The position numbers and the translations under genes were made by a program. From contig NZ_BDBL01000020.1 of assembly GCF_001612965.1 (NCBI RefSeq), positions 1-64,000 of the forward strand: DNA of 64,000 bases, written 5' to 3'. Numbering within the stretch: position 1 is the stretch's first letter; each line of letters begins with the position of its first letter. Source of the stretch: Nocardia kruczakiae NBRC 101016. GTDB lineage: Bacteria; Actinomycetota; Actinomycetes; Mycobacteriales; Mycobacteriaceae. Below, one piece after another: positions 37,358 through 47,413 of this stretch. Below the pieces are notes generated by a model. That model saw nothing but the letters and a program-made list of their open reading frames with translations, was not told where the DNA came from and ran no database searches.

Positions 37358-38780
37358 AGCCCACCACGCGTTTGTCGGGGTCCGCGATGTCCAGGCGGAC
37401 CCGCACCCGCTGGCCCTCCGGCGGCGAGCCGGTGCATTTGGCGAGCACCGGCGGATCGGCGACGAAGATTTCGGCGGATCGGTTGCCGTTGCCCTCGCGG
37501 ATGACCACCGCCTCGAAGATGTCGCCCAGACGTGGTGCGAGAACGGTGGATTCGGTGAGATCGATGCACGCGCGTTCGAGTTTGCCGCCGACGGCGTCGC
37601 TGCGCCGCATCGTGTCCGCGGCGGCGGCGAGTCCGTCGCGAACCCAGTGCGGTACCGGGGTGCCGGCGCAGCGAGCCAGGCAGATTTCGGTGGCGTACCG
37701 GTCGGCGAGGCGGCGCAGCGGCGCCGTCACATGGGCGTAGGCCGCGCCGATACCGCTGTGCTGCAACACATCCGGCGTTTCACCGTCGAGCACGGTGTAG
37801 GACGCGCCGCGCAGCAGGCTGGTCGCCTCGGAGTTGAGCACCAGCGCGGCGGGGGTGTTGGGGTCCAATCCGGCGAGCATCCGGCCCACCGGCATTCCGG
37901 CCGGCCAGCGCACGCCCAGCGCGGCGGCGGTGCGGCGCATGGACGCGATCGCGGAGGCCGGTGGCGCCGGCATGGTGCGCAACAGTCCGATGCGGGCGTC
38001 GGAGCCGTTGTCCGCCAGCATGATTCGGGCCGCGCAGATGCCGGTGAGCAGGGAGACCTGTTCGTTCCAGTCGTCGGCGGCGGTGCGCGGTTCGACCGCC
38101 AACTGCCAGTGCTCGGTGTCGTGGTCGCGCCCGTCGGGGATCACCGATTGCGCGGGCAGCCGCAGTTCGATCGCGCCGCGGGCCAGGCCGGCCTCGATGC
38201 GCAGGCGGCCGAATTCCGGCAGTGCGGCGATCGAGGGATGCAGGCGGCCGGCGTCGGCGTCGGCCTGGACGCCGGGATAGTCGAGGCGGGCGCGGGAACG
38301 AACCAGGGCGCGCTGAACCGAGAAGCGTTGCGGTTCGGCCTTGTCGTCACAGTCGATGGTCCACAGGGCGGCGGGACGAACCGCGCCGGGCAGCAGACTG
38401 GCCGACCCTTCCGAGAGCACCGGCGGATGCAGCGGCACGGTGCCGTCGGGGAGATAGAAGCTTTGGCCCCTCGCGAGGGATTCCCGCGCGAGCGCGCCGT
38501 CGGGCGCGACCACCGAGCCCACATCGGCGATGGCGTAGTGCAGCAGGAATCCGGTCGGGGTGCGTTCGAGATGCAGCGCCTGGTCGAGATCCATGGCGCC
38601 GGGCGGGTCGATCGTCACGAACGGGATGTCGGTGCGATCGGCCCGGACGCCCGCGAACGCATCGGCTGCGTCGCGGGCCTCCGAGACCGCCTCGGACGGA
38701 TATTCCGAGGCGAGTCCGAATTCGGATCGCACGACACCGAAGTCCACCGGTGCCGAGACGATCCTGGGATGCAGTTCCAC
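37338..38780 (-). CDS. RNB-domain ribonuclease (RNase II-like)
   Basis: A 480-residue RNB nuclease domain protein, a 3' to 5' exoribonuclease. The RNB metal site FVTIDPPGAMDLDQALHL supplies the clustered Asp residues, followed by GFLLHYAIADVGSVV and SLARGQSFYLPDGTVPLHP. It lacks cold-shock RNA-binding domains at the N-terminus and S1 at the C-terminus beyond a short beta segment. The start is GTG 38780. It converges with the MerR gene. Actinobacteria often carry this short RNB protein of unproven RNA target. Confidence 0.88.
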   Translation of the reverse strand: MELHPRIVSAPVDFGVVRSEFGLASEYPSEAVSEARDAADAFAGVRADRTDIPFVTIDPPGAMDLDQALHLERTPTGFLLHYAIADVGSVVAPDGALARESLARGQSFYLPDGTVPLHPPVLSEGSASLLPGAVRPAALWTIDCDDKAEPQRFSVQRALVRSRARLDYPGVQADADAGRLHPSIAALPEFGRLRIEAGLARGAIELRLPAQSVIPDGRDHDTEHWQLAVEPRTAADDWNEQVSLLTGICAARIMLADNGSDARIGLLRTMPAPPASAIASMRRTAAALGVRWPAGMPVGRMLAGLDPNTPAALVLNSEATSLLRGASYTVLDGETPDVLQHSGIGAAYAHVTAPLRRLADRYATEICLARCAGTPVPHWVRDGLAAAADTMRRSDAVGGKLERACIDLTESTVLAPRLGDIFEAVVIREGNGNRSAEIFVADPPVLAKCTGSPPEGQRVRVRLDIADPDKRVVGFSFPAE

Positions 38781-38795
38781 GCGGGGCGCTGAACC

Positions 38796-39128
38796 TTACT
38801 TGAGCGCCAGCATCGTGCCGTTCAGCTGATCGAACGGACCGTACACGGTGAAAACGACGCGGCCGTCGGGGTACTGCGACGACAGGGTCGCCGCGGCATC
38901 GAGAGCCTGGCCGAACGAGGCCGCCGACGGGTGCGGCAGCACCGCGATCGTCCGGCCGACGTGGGACTGGTGGACCCACTGGGTGTCACCCGGGCTGAGG
39001 TCCACCTGGACGCCACCCGGCAACGGAGTGACCGCGACGGCGGACGCCGATCCCGCGCCCAGCACCGCAACACCCGACGCAGCTGCGGCGATCAATGCAC
39101 CGGCCGCCAACTTGCGAACTACTCGCAT
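38796..39128 (-). CDS. Small secreted protein of unknown function
   Basis: A 110-residue exported protein starting at ATG 39128 (MRVVRKLAAGALIAAAASG), with a signal peptide ending near SASAVA (about 31). The mature part is about 78 residues without Cys. It contains VDLSPGDTQWVHQSHVGRT and YGPFDQLNGTMLALK. No family is recognised. It is common in nocardioform genomes to find such short secreted proteins next to transport or envelope genes, but no partner is evident here. It lies 16 bases before the RNB gene in the same direction. Confidence 0.7.
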   Translation of the reverse strand: MRVVRKLAAGALIAAAASGVAVLGAGSASAVAVTPLPGGVQVDLSPGDTQWVHQSHVGRTIAVLPHPSAASFGQALDAAATLSSQYPDGRVVFTVYGPFDQLNGTMLALK

Positions 39129-39742
39129 ATATACAGAACCTGCTTTCCGACACTCGTAGCACCCATTAGCCACTGCCACCCCCGGCAGCGACACTTCCAA
39201 CGGCCAACACTTTATGACGTCGATCACGGTTCCGGCCACTCCGGGGCGGTTAGTCGCACGGGACACGCCGAGACCAGCCGATTCGCCCGCATTTGCCGAG
39301 AATGCGCCCGTCCGTCCGACCGGGCTCCAACCGCAGCTCGGACCGCGCGAACCGCCGGTGCCTGCGATTTCGCGCTCACCCAGCGCGGTGGCGGCAATGC
39401 GGTCATGACGAGTGCAACGGGGGTCGACGAATCGGCTCGACTACGGCCCGCACCGGTCGTCGAACTGGATCATTCCGGAAGGAAATGCCACACGATTCAG
39501 AGCGAACAGTCATAACTCGAACTAATCGGACCTACGTCCAGATCACGCTACCGCACGCCGAATCCCCCCGTCGAGTCCGTTTTCCGCTGAGCCTGCGACT
39601 GTCGGAGCGCGCTGTTACTGTTGCCGATGGTGACAGGCCACGGCGTACCCACGGATTCGGGGGTCCGTGCAGTAACGAGAGTGCGCCGCGCGGCGAGAGT
39701 CGTCGAGTAATAGTTCCTCGAGTACAAGGAGTTCCACACCGC

Positions 39743-39838
39743 ATGTCGTCCATCGTCTTCGACTACCTGCTGCCTCTCGTCGGTCCCGAGCAGGCGGCCT
39801 ACTGGGCCCAGATCCTGGTGATCAACCCCGCCGGCTGA
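39743..39838 (+). CDS. Possible 31-residue hydrophobic protein
   Basis: ATG 39743 opens 31 codons (MSSIVFDYLLPLVGPEQ, AAYWAQILVINPAG) after AAGGAG, about 11 bases upstream. The product has one hydrophobic amphipathic stretch and no family. The spacing is long and the evidence is thin. The upstream stretch 39129-39742 is less GC-rich, carries no other supportable gene, and may be partly degraded or foreign DNA. Confidence 0.3.
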   Translation: MSSIVFDYLLPLVGPEQAAYWAQILVINPAG

Positions 39839-39938
39839 TCATCGCGCGACCGCACCCGGTGCCGGCGGCCCGCCGCGGGCACCGCATGCGGTCGCAAGGC
39901 CCGGCTTCGACGACGATCCGACACAGGAGGCCTCCACC

Positions 39939-40772
39939 ATGACCACCGATCACGTCTGGTTCATCACCGGCACCAGCAGCGGCTTCGGCCGTGCGATCGC
40001 GGAGGCGGTGCTGGCCGAGGGCGGCAGTGTGGTCGCCACCGCTCGCACACCCGAATCCCTTGCCGACCTTCGAGATCGCGCTCCGGAGCGGGTGCTCGTC
40101 GCACAGCTGGACGTCACCGATCCGGCGTCGATCACCGCGGCGGTCGAGGAGGCGCGAGTTCGGTTCGGCCGCATCGACGTTCTGGTCAACAACGCCGGGT
40201 ACGGACTACGCGGCGCGCTCGAGGAATGCGACGACGAGCAACTGCGCACACTGATGGAAACCAATGTCTGGGGCCTGATTTCGGTCACCAAGGCGGTACT
40301 GCCGCTCATGCGGGCCCAGCGCAGCGGTCATATCGTGCAGCTGTCCTCGGTCGGTGGGGTGCGTGCCCGTCTCGGCGGAACGCCTTACGCACTCAGCAAA
40401 TTCGCGGTCGAAGGACTGTCGGAAGGTTTGTCGTACGAGGTCGCACCGTTCGGCATCAAGGTCACCATCGTGGAGCCGGGACCGTTCCGCACCGACTTCG
40501 CCGGCCGGTCCATCCAGTGGGCCGAACCGATGCCCGAATACACACCGATCTTCGCCGAGGAACGTGAACGCTTCCAGGCTCAGGACGGCGCCCAGCCCGG
40601 CGATCCGGCCCGAGCCGCCGAGGCCGTTCTGCGCGCGGTCGCCATGGACGAACCGCCGTTGCGGCTGCCGCTCGGCCCCGAGGCATTCGCCGGCATCCGC
40701 GCCACCCTGACCCAGCGCCTCTCTGATCTGGACGAGCTCGAACCCTGGGCCGCCGACACCGGTTTCCGGTAG
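39939..40772 (+). CDS. Short-chain dehydrogenase/reductase
   Basis: A 277-residue classical SDR. The NAD(P)-binding motif TGTSSGFGR, NNAGYGLRGAL, the catalytic Ser in QLSSVGG and Y150-x3-K154 (TPYALSKFAVEG) are intact. The text is that of the large group of ketone/alcohol SDRs with a C-terminal extension seen in actinobacteria. The ATG at 39939 follows CAGGAGG. The SnoaL-like gene follows after 34 bases, so the two form an operon. Substrate unknown. Confidence 0.92.
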   Translation: MTTDHVWFITGTSSGFGRAIAEAVLAEGGSVVATARTPESLADLRDRAPERVLVAQLDVTDPASITAAVEEARVRFGRIDVLVNNAGYGLRGALEECDDEQLRTLMETNVWGLISVTKAVLPLMRAQRSGHIVQLSSVGGVRARLGGTPYALSKFAVEGLSEGLSYEVAPFGIKVTIVEPGPFRTDFAGRSIQWAEPMPEYTPIFAEERERFQAQDGAQPGDPARAAEAVLRAVAMDEPPLRLPLGPEAFAGIRATLTQRLSDLDELEPWAADTGFR

Positions 40773-40806
40773 GGCTCAACCACTTTCATCCGATCGGAGA
40801 CTTGCC

Positions 40807-41205
40807 ATGCTGTCCGCCGAGGACCGCTTCGCCATCACGGACCTGATCAATCTGCACGGCCACCTCACCGACTACGGCGACTTCGACGGCTGGCAGGCCC
40901 TGTTCCACGAGAACGTCACCTACGACGTCACGGCCCTCGGTGGCGAGGTCCTCGTCGGCCTGCCGGCGCTTCGCGACGCCGCCCTGGCCCTCGGCGACGA
41001 CAATCCGGTTGCCCACCACGTCACCAACATCGTGCTGAACGAGGTGTCCGACGGAACTGTCCGCGCGCTGTCCAAAGGGCTGGGTGTGATGACCGACGGC
41101 ACGGTCGGCAGCGTCACCTACGAGGACACCATCGAACGGGTCGGCCCCGGCTGGAAGATCACCCACCGCATCGTGCGTCCCCGGCGCAAGCCGTTGCAGC
41201 CGTAG
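40807..41205 (+). CDS. SnoaL/NTF2-like protein
   Basis: A 132-residue cone-shaped NTF2-fold protein. It opens with LSAEDRFAITDLINLHGHLTDYGDFDGWQALF, the typical start of SnoaL-like dehydratases and isomerases, followed by the buried cavity strands. A His and an Asp (LHGH, DYGD) could be catalytic, but no assignment is possible. It follows the SDR gene by 34 bases and probably acts on a related compound. Confidence 0.85.
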   Translation: MLSAEDRFAITDLINLHGHLTDYGDFDGWQALFHENVTYDVTALGGEVLVGLPALRDAALALGDDNPVAHHVTNIVLNEVSDGTVRALSKGLGVMTDGTVGSVTYEDTIERVGPGWKITHRIVRPRRKPLQP

Positions 41206-41302
41206 ACGCGGGTCCGACGCCGCCCGGTCGGCATCCGAACCATCGTTGCGGAATAGTCGCGAAATATGCGCTGAAGTACTCGGCACGGGTGATCATGGAT
41301 GC

Positions 41303-41575
41303 ATGACTGCGGAACCGCTACCGCACGCCCCCGGCCTGCGACGCGCACTGGACGAAGCCGCCGGGATCGCGCGCGAGGCCGGCCACACCGCCCTCGACAC
41401 CGAACATCTCGTCCTCGCATCGCTGCGTCACCCGAGTTCGGCTGTCGCTCGGGCCTTCCAGCGCACCGGCGCCAATCTGGCGGCGATCTCGGATGCCCTG
41501 CACGAAACCCTGCGCAACGGGCCGTACCCGAATCCGAACGAACATCCGGACAACGGCGAGGGCTGCGCGCGCTAG
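41303..41575 (+). CDS. Stand-alone Clp N-terminal (ClpN/R) domain protein
   Basis: A 90-residue protein consisting of one Clp repeat: LRRALDEAAGIAREAGHTALDTEHLVLASLRHPSSAVARAFQRTG. This is the substrate- or adaptor-binding domain of ClpC/ClpA without any ATPase module. The His in LDTEHL and the paired helices are typical. Such free domains occur in actinobacteria and may bind adaptors or compete with ClpC1. The start at ATG 41303 has a weak ribosome site. Confidence 0.8.
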   Translation: MTAEPLPHAPGLRRALDEAAGIAREAGHTALDTEHLVLASLRHPSSAVARAFQRTGANLAAISDALHETLRNGPYPNPNEHPDNGEGCAR

Positions 41576-41588
41576 CCGGGTCGGCCGG

Positions 41589-41891
41589 TCAGCGCAGGAG
41601 GGTTTCGTCAGCGACCGCGAATTCGGCGACCCGCGCCTCGCGGATCATCGCGCCCTGATCATCGGAGACCCCCGCGCCGCGGAACGCGTCCAGCGCCGCG
41701 CGGTCGTTCCACCGTTCGAGAATATTGATGCGGCCGGTGTCGACCAGGTCCGCAGACAGGGCGAAATCGAGGCAGCCGGGGGTGTGCCGGGCCGCTTCCA
41801 CGACCTCGACGCAGGTCGCCAGATATCGGTCGCGATCGGCCGGGTCCACCCGCAGGTAACCGGTGACGATGATCTGCGGCGTCGCATCCAT
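41589..41891 (-). CDS. Antibiotic biosynthesis monooxygenase (ABM)-fold protein
   Basis: A 100-residue ferredoxin-like dimeric protein of the ABM/YgiN type. It has VTGYLRVDPADRDRYLATCVEVVEAARHTPGC, followed by NILERWNDRAALDAF, as in quinone or cofactor-independent monooxygenases. It has no cofactor motif, as is usual for the family. It is transcribed opposite to the Clp-domain gene and lies beside the RNase P RNA gene. Confidence 0.85.
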   Translation of the reverse strand: MDATPQIIVTGYLRVDPADRDRYLATCVEVVEAARHTPGCLDFALSADLVDTGRINILERWNDRAALDAFRGAGVSDDQGAMIREARVAEFAVADETLLR

Positions 41892-41960
41892 GAGGCAAGG
41901 ATCGCATGTCGCGCCGACACTCGAACCTCACCGGCGGCTCGGCGGAGCAACCCCGGAGGG

Positions 41961-42378
<418 letters not shown>

Positions 42379-42626
42379 GCGCACCATTCTGCCGTGCGAG
42401 CACCGCCGAGCGCACGCCGCCCCGGCTATCGCACCCGCACGTCCGCACGACCGGCTCGGACGTCGCGTGCCCACTCCGACGACCACTGTCGCGGGCGGAC
42501 CTCAGCCCCGCCGGGCAACGGCGAGATCGTGGCGCGGTACCGCCGGTTACGCATACAGTGAAGCCCGCACTCGCCGTCGAGCGCGCATACTCGCCGGCGA
42601 ACCGACGGCACAGAAGGGCAGCGCAT

Positions 42627-43790
42627 ATGGGGTTCGGCGACTTCCAGAACGAGATCTACTTCCAGGGGCTGCGCGGTGTCGTACCGGAGTACCCGGTGGC
42701 GTTCGCCGAACTCGAACAGCGCGCGCAGGCGGCCATGCCGCCCTCGATCTGGTCGTATGTGGCCGGCGGCGCGGGCGACGAGCGCACCCAGCGCGCCAAT
42801 GTCGCCGCCTTCGACCACTGGGGGCTCATCCCCCGCATGTTCGTCGGCGCGAAGGAGCGCGACCTGTCGGTCGACCTGTTCGGAATGACGCTCCCCACAC
42901 CGCTTTTCATGGCTCCGGTGGGCGTGATCGGCCTGTGCGCCCAGGACGGCCACGGCGATCTGGCGACCGCCCGCGCCGCCGCCCGCACCGGCGTGCCGAT
43001 GGTCGCCTCGACCCTCACCGTCGATCCGCTCGAGGATGTCGCCGCCGAATTCGGTGACACTCCAGGCTTTTTCCAGCTCTACACCCCCACCGACCGCGAT
43101 CTCGCCGCGAGCCTGGTGCAGCGCGCGGAGCAGGCCGGTTACCAGGGCATCGTCGTCACCCTCGACACCTGGATCACGGGCTGGCGGCCGCGCGATCTGT
43201 CCACCGGAAACTTCCCGCAGCTGCGCGGGCACTGCCTCGCCAACTATTTCACCGATCCGGTCTTCCTCTCCGGTCTGCAGCGCTCGCCCGAGGAGGATCC
43301 GATGAGCGCGGTGCTGCGGTGGGTGCAACTGTTCGGCAACCCGCTGCGCTGGGAGGATCTGGCCTGGCTGCGCTCGCTGACCGATCTGCCCTTGATCGTC
43401 AAGGGAATCTGCCACCCCGACGATGTGCGCCGGGCCCGCGACGGTGGCGTGGACGGCATCTACTGCTCCAATCACGGTGGGCGCCAAGCCAATGGCGGAC
43501 TGCCCGCACTGGACAGGTTGCCCGAGGTCGTCGCCGCGGCCGAGGGTCTGCCGGTGCTGTTCGATTCCGGAATCCGCAGCGGCGCGGACGTCGTCAAAGC
43601 GCTCGCGCTGGGCGCCACCGCGGTCGGGGTGGGCCGGCCCTACGCCTACGGTCTGGCGCTCGGCGGCGTGGACGGAATCGTGCACGTCCTGCGCACTCTG
43701 CTGGCGGAAGCGGACCTGATCATGGCGGTCGACGGCTACCCGGCGCTGAAGGATCTGACTCGCGAGTGTTTGCGTTCCGTCCACCCATAA
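42627..43790 (+). CDS. Lactate 2-monooxygenase (FMN alpha-hydroxy-acid oxidase)
   Basis: A 387-residue FMN-dependent enzyme that oxidises L-lactate and releases acetate, CO2 and water. The text closely resembles the well-known mycobacterial enzyme: [95 protein letters not shown] and [16 protein letters not shown]. The flavin-binding phosphate site and catalytic HGGRQ block are intact. The ATG at 42627 starts on family sequence. Lactate 2-monooxygenase and lactate oxidase cannot be separated with certainty by sequence alone, but the mycobacterial match favours the monooxygenase. Confidence 0.92.
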   Translation: MGFGDFQNEIYFQGLRGVVPEYPVAFAELEQRAQAAMPPSIWSYVAGGAGDERTQRANVAAFDHWGLIPRMFVGAKERDLSVDLFGMTLPTPLFMAPVGVIGLCAQDGHGDLATARAAARTGVPMVASTLTVDPLEDVAAEFGDTPGFFQLYTPTDRDLAASLVQRAEQAGYQGIVVTLDTWITGWRPRDLSTGNFPQLRGHCLANYFTDPVFLSGLQRSPEEDPMSAVLRWVQLFGNPLRWEDLAWLRSLTDLPLIVKGICHPDDVRRARDGGVDGIYCSNHGGRQANGGLPALDRLPEVVAAAEGLPVLFDSGIRSGADVVKALALGATAVGVGRPYAYGLALGGVDGIVHVLRTLLAEADLIMAVDGYPALKDLTRECLRSVHP

Positions 43791-43852
43791 TCGCGCCCTG
43801 AGCGGGGATCCACGTCTGCGGCCGGGCGCGCGTCCCGGTACGGTATTCGCCC

Positions 43853-44740
43853 ATGGAGCGTGTCGAGGTGGGGTTCGGTTCGGGAAGCGAACAGTGTGCA
43901 GCGTGGCTCTATCTTCCGGACGGCCCGCCCAAACCGCGTCCACTGGTCATCATGGGGCACGGGCTGGGCGCGAACCGGGAAATGGGTCTGGATCGCTACG
44001 CACGCCGGTTCGCCGCGGCCGGAATGGGCGTGCTGGTCTTCGATTACCGGCATTTCGGCGCCAGCGGTGGTGAGCCGCGCCAGCTGATCAACATCGCGCG
44101 CCAGCGCGACGACTGGCGCGCCGCGATCGCCTTCGCCCGCACCCTCAAGGGTTTCGACGCGACCCGAATCGCATTGTGGGGCAGTTCGTTCGGCGGCGGA
44201 CACGTCCTGTCCATCGCGCACGAGGACGACTATCTGGCCGCGGTCGTGGCGCAGTGCCCGTTCACCAGCGGCTGGTCCTCGGCGGTGGCGAAGGGGCCGA
44301 TCAGCCTCGCCAAGACCGGCACCCTCGCGTTCGTCGACCTTCTCGTCGGCCCGATCCGCCGCAAGCCGGTGGGCGTGCGACTGGCCGGGCGCAAGCGTTC
44401 GGCGGCGTTGATGAGCGCCTCCGACGTGCCCGAGGGCTTCGGCCGCCTCGCCGAGGAGAGCGCGCAGTACCAGCCGAAAGTCGCTGCCCGCGTGGGCATG
44501 TCGGTGATGTTCGATTCACCGTGGCGGCGCACCAAGGCCATCAAGGTGCCGGTGCTGTACGCGGTGTGCGACAACGATTCGGTCGCGCCGGTGGGTCCGA
44601 CGCTCAAAGCCGCCGAGCGCACCAAACACGGCATCGTGAAGCGATACCCCATCGGGCACTTCGACATCTACTTCGACGACTGGTTCGAGAAGGCCGTCTA
44701 CGACCAGACCGAATTCCTGGTGTCGGTGCTGCGCCCCTGA
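43853..44740 (+). CDS. Alpha/beta hydrolase
   Basis: A 295-residue hydrolase of the dienelactone-hydrolase/DUF1100 style. LVIMGHGLGANREMGLDRYARRF carries the oxyanion region, GSSFGGGHV the nucleophile S112, and a late YAVCDNDSVAPVGPT and IGHFDIYFDDWF the Asp and His. It lies 62 bases after the lactate monooxygenase gene, but the shared transcript is not certain. Substrate unknown. Confidence 0.82.
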   Translation: MERVEVGFGSGSEQCAAWLYLPDGPPKPRPLVIMGHGLGANREMGLDRYARRFAAAGMGVLVFDYRHFGASGGEPRQLINIARQRDDWRAAIAFARTLKGFDATRIALWGSSFGGGHVLSIAHEDDYLAAVVAQCPFTSGWSSAVAKGPISLAKTGTLAFVDLLVGPIRRKPVGVRLAGRKRSAALMSASDVPEGFGRLAEESAQYQPKVAARVGMSVMFDSPWRRTKAIKVPVLYAVCDNDSVAPVGPTLKAAERTKHGIVKRYPIGHFDIYFDDWFEKAVYDQTEFLVSVLRP

Positions 44741-44762
44741 ACCCGGTGTCCCCGACCGGTGT

Positions 44763-45995
44763 TCAGAGGTACGAGGTGTCGTTGACCAGCCGCACCGACG
44801 ATCCGCCGTCGGGATAGAACTCGGCGATCGACAGCGACGCCAGGTCCAGATGCAGCCGGTACAGCAGTGACGGGCCGACCTCCAACGCCAACTGCAGCAA
44901 CGTCTTGATCGGCGTCACGTGGCTGACCACGACGACGTTCTGTCCCGGATACAGCGCCAGCAGATCGCGGCGCGCACCCTCGACGCGTTCGCGCACCTGA
45001 GTGAAGCTCTCACCGCCGGGAGCGGGCAGCGACGGATCACCGAGCCAGCACTGATGCAGTTCCGGATCCCGTTGCGCCGCTTCGGTGAACGTGAGACCTT
45101 CCCATTCGCCGAAGTCGGTTTCGGTCAATGCGTCCAGGACCCGCACCGGCACGTCGAGCGCTTGGGCCGCGGCCTGCGCGGTCTCACGCGCCCGGCCCAG
45201 TGGCGAGCTCACGACCGCGGCGATATCGCCTTTGGCGGCAAGGTATTTCGCGGCACGGGCCGCCTGTTCGCGACCGAGCGCGGTGAGTTCCGGATTGCCG
45301 CGGCCGGAATACCGTCGCTCCACGGACAATTCGGTCTGACCGTGACGCAGCAGCAACAGCCGGGTCGGCCGCCCGCGGGCGCCGGTCCAGCCCGGGCCGG
45401 ATGCCGGGGCCGTCTCCTGCACGACCGGATCCTCGTGCGCGGCACGGGCGTCGGCCGCTTCGTCGATCCAGCTCGGAAGCTCGGCTTCGACGCCGCGTGC
45501 CGAATCCTGGGCGGCCGATTCCGGTTCGGCCACGCTGTCGATCACCGGCCGCTCGGTATCCGCCTCGCGCACCTCCGCGACCACCACCGCATCGTCCATG
45601 GCCTCGTTGGCGAGCCGATCGGCGTGCGAATTCTGCTCGCGCGGAATCCATTGGAAACCTACCCGATCGAAGCCCGCGACCAGCTGCCGGGCTCGCTCGG
45701 CGAGCGGAATCATGGCCGCGTGCTTGACCTTCCAGCGCCCCGACATCTGTTCGACGACGAGTTTGGAATCCATCCGCACCTCGACGGTGCGCGCGCCCAG
45801 TTCGGCGGCGGCGGCCAAACCCGCGATGAGACCGCGGTATTCGGCGACATTGTTCGTGGTGACGCCCAGATATTCGCGACGTTCGGCGAGGATCGTGGCG
45901 CGGTCGGAATCCCAGATCACCGCGCCGTAGCCGGCCGGGCCGGGATTACCTCGCGAGCCACCGTCGGCCTCGACGATCACCGTGCGTACCGTCAT
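44763..45995 (-). CDS. Bifunctional RNase HI / histidine phosphatase (Rv2228c-like)
   Basis: A 410-residue fusion. The N-terminal RNase H domain (about 1-140) has EADGGSRGNPGPAGYGAVI, NNVAEYRGLIAGL, the catalytic D and E residues and HADRLANEAMD. A Pro/Ala/Glu-rich linker (about 140-205) precedes the histidine phosphatase LLLLRHGQTELSVERRYSG with the catalytic His and VVVSHVTPIKTLL. In M. tuberculosis the Rv2228c protein degrades RNA-DNA hybrids and dephosphorylates, with CobC-like activity. The ATG at 45995 is set by family sequence starting there. It ends 22 bases from the hydrolase gene. Confidence 0.95.
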   Translation of the reverse strand: MTVRTVIVEADGGSRGNPGPAGYGAVIWDSDRATILAERREYLGVTTNNVAEYRGLIAGLAAAAELGARTVEVRMDSKLVVEQMSGRWKVKHAAMIPLAERARQLVAGFDRVGFQWIPREQNSHADRLANEAMDDAVVVAEVREADTERPVIDSVAEPESAAQDSARGVEAELPSWIDEAADARAAHEDPVVQETAPASGPGWTGARGRPTRLLLLRHGQTELSVERRYSGRGNPELTALGREQAARAAKYLAAKGDIAAVVSSPLGRARETAQAAAQALDVPVRVLDALTETDFGEWEGLTFTEAAQRDPELHQCWLGDPSLPAPGGESFTQVRERVEGARRDLLALYPGQNVVVVSHVTPIKTLLQLALEVGPSLLYRLHLDLASLSIAEFYPDGGSSVRLVNDTSYL

Positions 45996-46005
45996 CGCCG
46001 GCCCG

Positions 46006-46743
46006 TCACAATCCGGACTGCTTGGTGCGCACCATGATCGCACCGCATTCGGGACAGCGGACCACGACCTGCGGATCGGTCTTGGCGATCCGGGCGATCT
46101 CGCCGCGGTCGAGTTCGATCCGGCAGGCGCCGCACCGGCGGGCCTGCAACAGCGCCGCGCCGACGCCGTGCTGGGCGCGCTGCTTGTCGTAGATCGCGAG
46201 CAGTTCGTCCGGGAATCCGGCGACGAGCTGTGCGCGGTCGGCGTCGCAGCGCTGCGCGGCCACATCCAGGTCGGCGACCGCGTCGTCGCGACGGCTCTGC
46301 GCGAGGGTCAGATCCTCCTCGGCGCGCGAGAGGTTGGCGCCGGCGTGCTGGTGATCGGCCTCGGCGGCCTCGCGCCGCTCCATCACCTCGAGCAGTTCGT
46401 CCTCGAGGACCCCGCGCCGGCGTTCCAGGCTGCCGAGTTCGTGCTGCAATTCCGAGAGCTGCTTCGCGCCCACGTTGCCGCCCTCGAGCATGCCGCGGTC
46501 GCGCGCCTCGCGTTTGCGCACGGCGTCGATCTCGCCCTCGAGTTTGCGAATGTCGCGGTCGAGATCGTCGAGCTGGATCTCGACCTTGACCGCCGCATCC
46601 TTGCGGTCGGTGCGTTCGGCTTCCAGCCGCTGCACTTCCTGCTGTTCGGGCAGCACCTTGCGGCGATGCGCGATCCGCGTCAGCTCGGCGTCGACGGCCG
46701 CGAGGTCGAGCAGTTTGGCCTGGATCGGTGGTTCGACATTCAA
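46006..46743 (-). CDS. Zinc-ribbon, coiled-coil protein (DUF164, Rv2229c-like)
   Basis: A 245-residue protein with a long coiled coil (about 5-175: LLDLAAVDAEL, EAERTDRKDAAVKVEIQLDDL, and more) followed by a C4 zinc ribbon, RRCGACRIELDRGEI and RCPECGAIMVR. This is the DUF164 family found next to the RNase H/phosphatase gene in mycobacteria. Its stop lies 10 bases before the start of that gene, so both are probably co-transcribed. The function is unknown; a nucleic-acid or protein-binding scaffold is inferred from the coiled coil and ribbon. Confidence 0.92.
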   Translation of the reverse strand: MNVEPPIQAKLLDLAAVDAELTRIAHRRKVLPEQQEVQRLEAERTDRKDAAVKVEIQLDDLDRDIRKLEGEIDAVRKREARDRGMLEGGNVGAKQLSELQHELGSLERRRGVLEDELLEVMERREAAEADHQHAGANLSRAEEDLTLAQSRRDDAVADLDVAAQRCDADRAQLVAGFPDELLAIYDKQRAQHGVGAALLQARRCGACRIELDRGEIARIAKTDPQVVVRCPECGAIMVRTKQSGL

Positions 46744-46969
46744 CGCGGGACGTACTCCTCGACACTATGGACGGTTGCGGAGCGACGGGCAGCGGGTGCG
46801 CGACGCCGGTGCTCAACCGTACTCTGCCTGCGGCCGGTTTCGCCCCAACCCCGCATCGCCCGCCCGCGACCACCGGATACGCGGTCGAACGCGGTGCGCC
46901 GGGGTGCCGGTTCGCGGGTCCACCGACAACTCGAGTGCGGTGCCGCCGCCACTGTGACACCCTGACCGG

Positions 46970-47413
46970 ATGGCCGAACATCGCTATCGCGTGGACGTGG
47001 TGTGGACCGGTGCCACCACCGATTACCGCTCGTATTCGCGCAATCACGAGGTGCTCGCCGAGGGGCGGCCGCCGCTGCAGGGGTCGGCGGACCCGGTCGT
47101 CGGCCGGGGCGACGCGACCCGCTGGAATCCCGAGCAACTCCTGGTCGCCTCGCTCTCGGAGTGCCACATGCTGTGGTACCTGCATCTGTGCGTCGAGGCC
47201 GGAATCGTGGTGATCGACTATCTCGACGAGGCCGAAGGCGTGATGAACGATCAGCGCTTCGAACACGTCACCTTGCGCCCGCGCGTCACCATCACCGACG
47301 CCGCCCTGGCCGGGCAGGCTCGCGCACTGCACGCGGAGGCCAACAAGCGCTGCTTCATCGCCAACTCGGTCAATTTCCCGGTCGACCACGAGCCCGCCAT
47401 CCGGACCGAGTGA
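46970..47413 (+). CDS. OsmC-family peroxiredoxin-like protein
   Basis: A 147-residue OsmC/Ohr-fold protein that reduces organic peroxides. It includes TRWNPEQLLVASLSECHMLWYLHLC, where the first Cys (SEC) and the second (HLC) are the expected redox pair, and an ALHAEANKRCFIANSVNFPV end. It is plus-strand between two minus-strand conserved genes (DUF164 and Nif3), which in M. tuberculosis are adjacent. So it appears inserted in the conserved order. Confidence 0.9.
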   Translation: MAEHRYRVDVVWTGATTDYRSYSRNHEVLAEGRPPLQGSADPVVGRGDATRWNPEQLLVASLSECHMLWYLHLCVEAGIVVIDYLDEAEGVMNDQRFEHVTLRPRVTITDAALAGQARALHAEANKRCFIANSVNFPVDHEPAIRTE

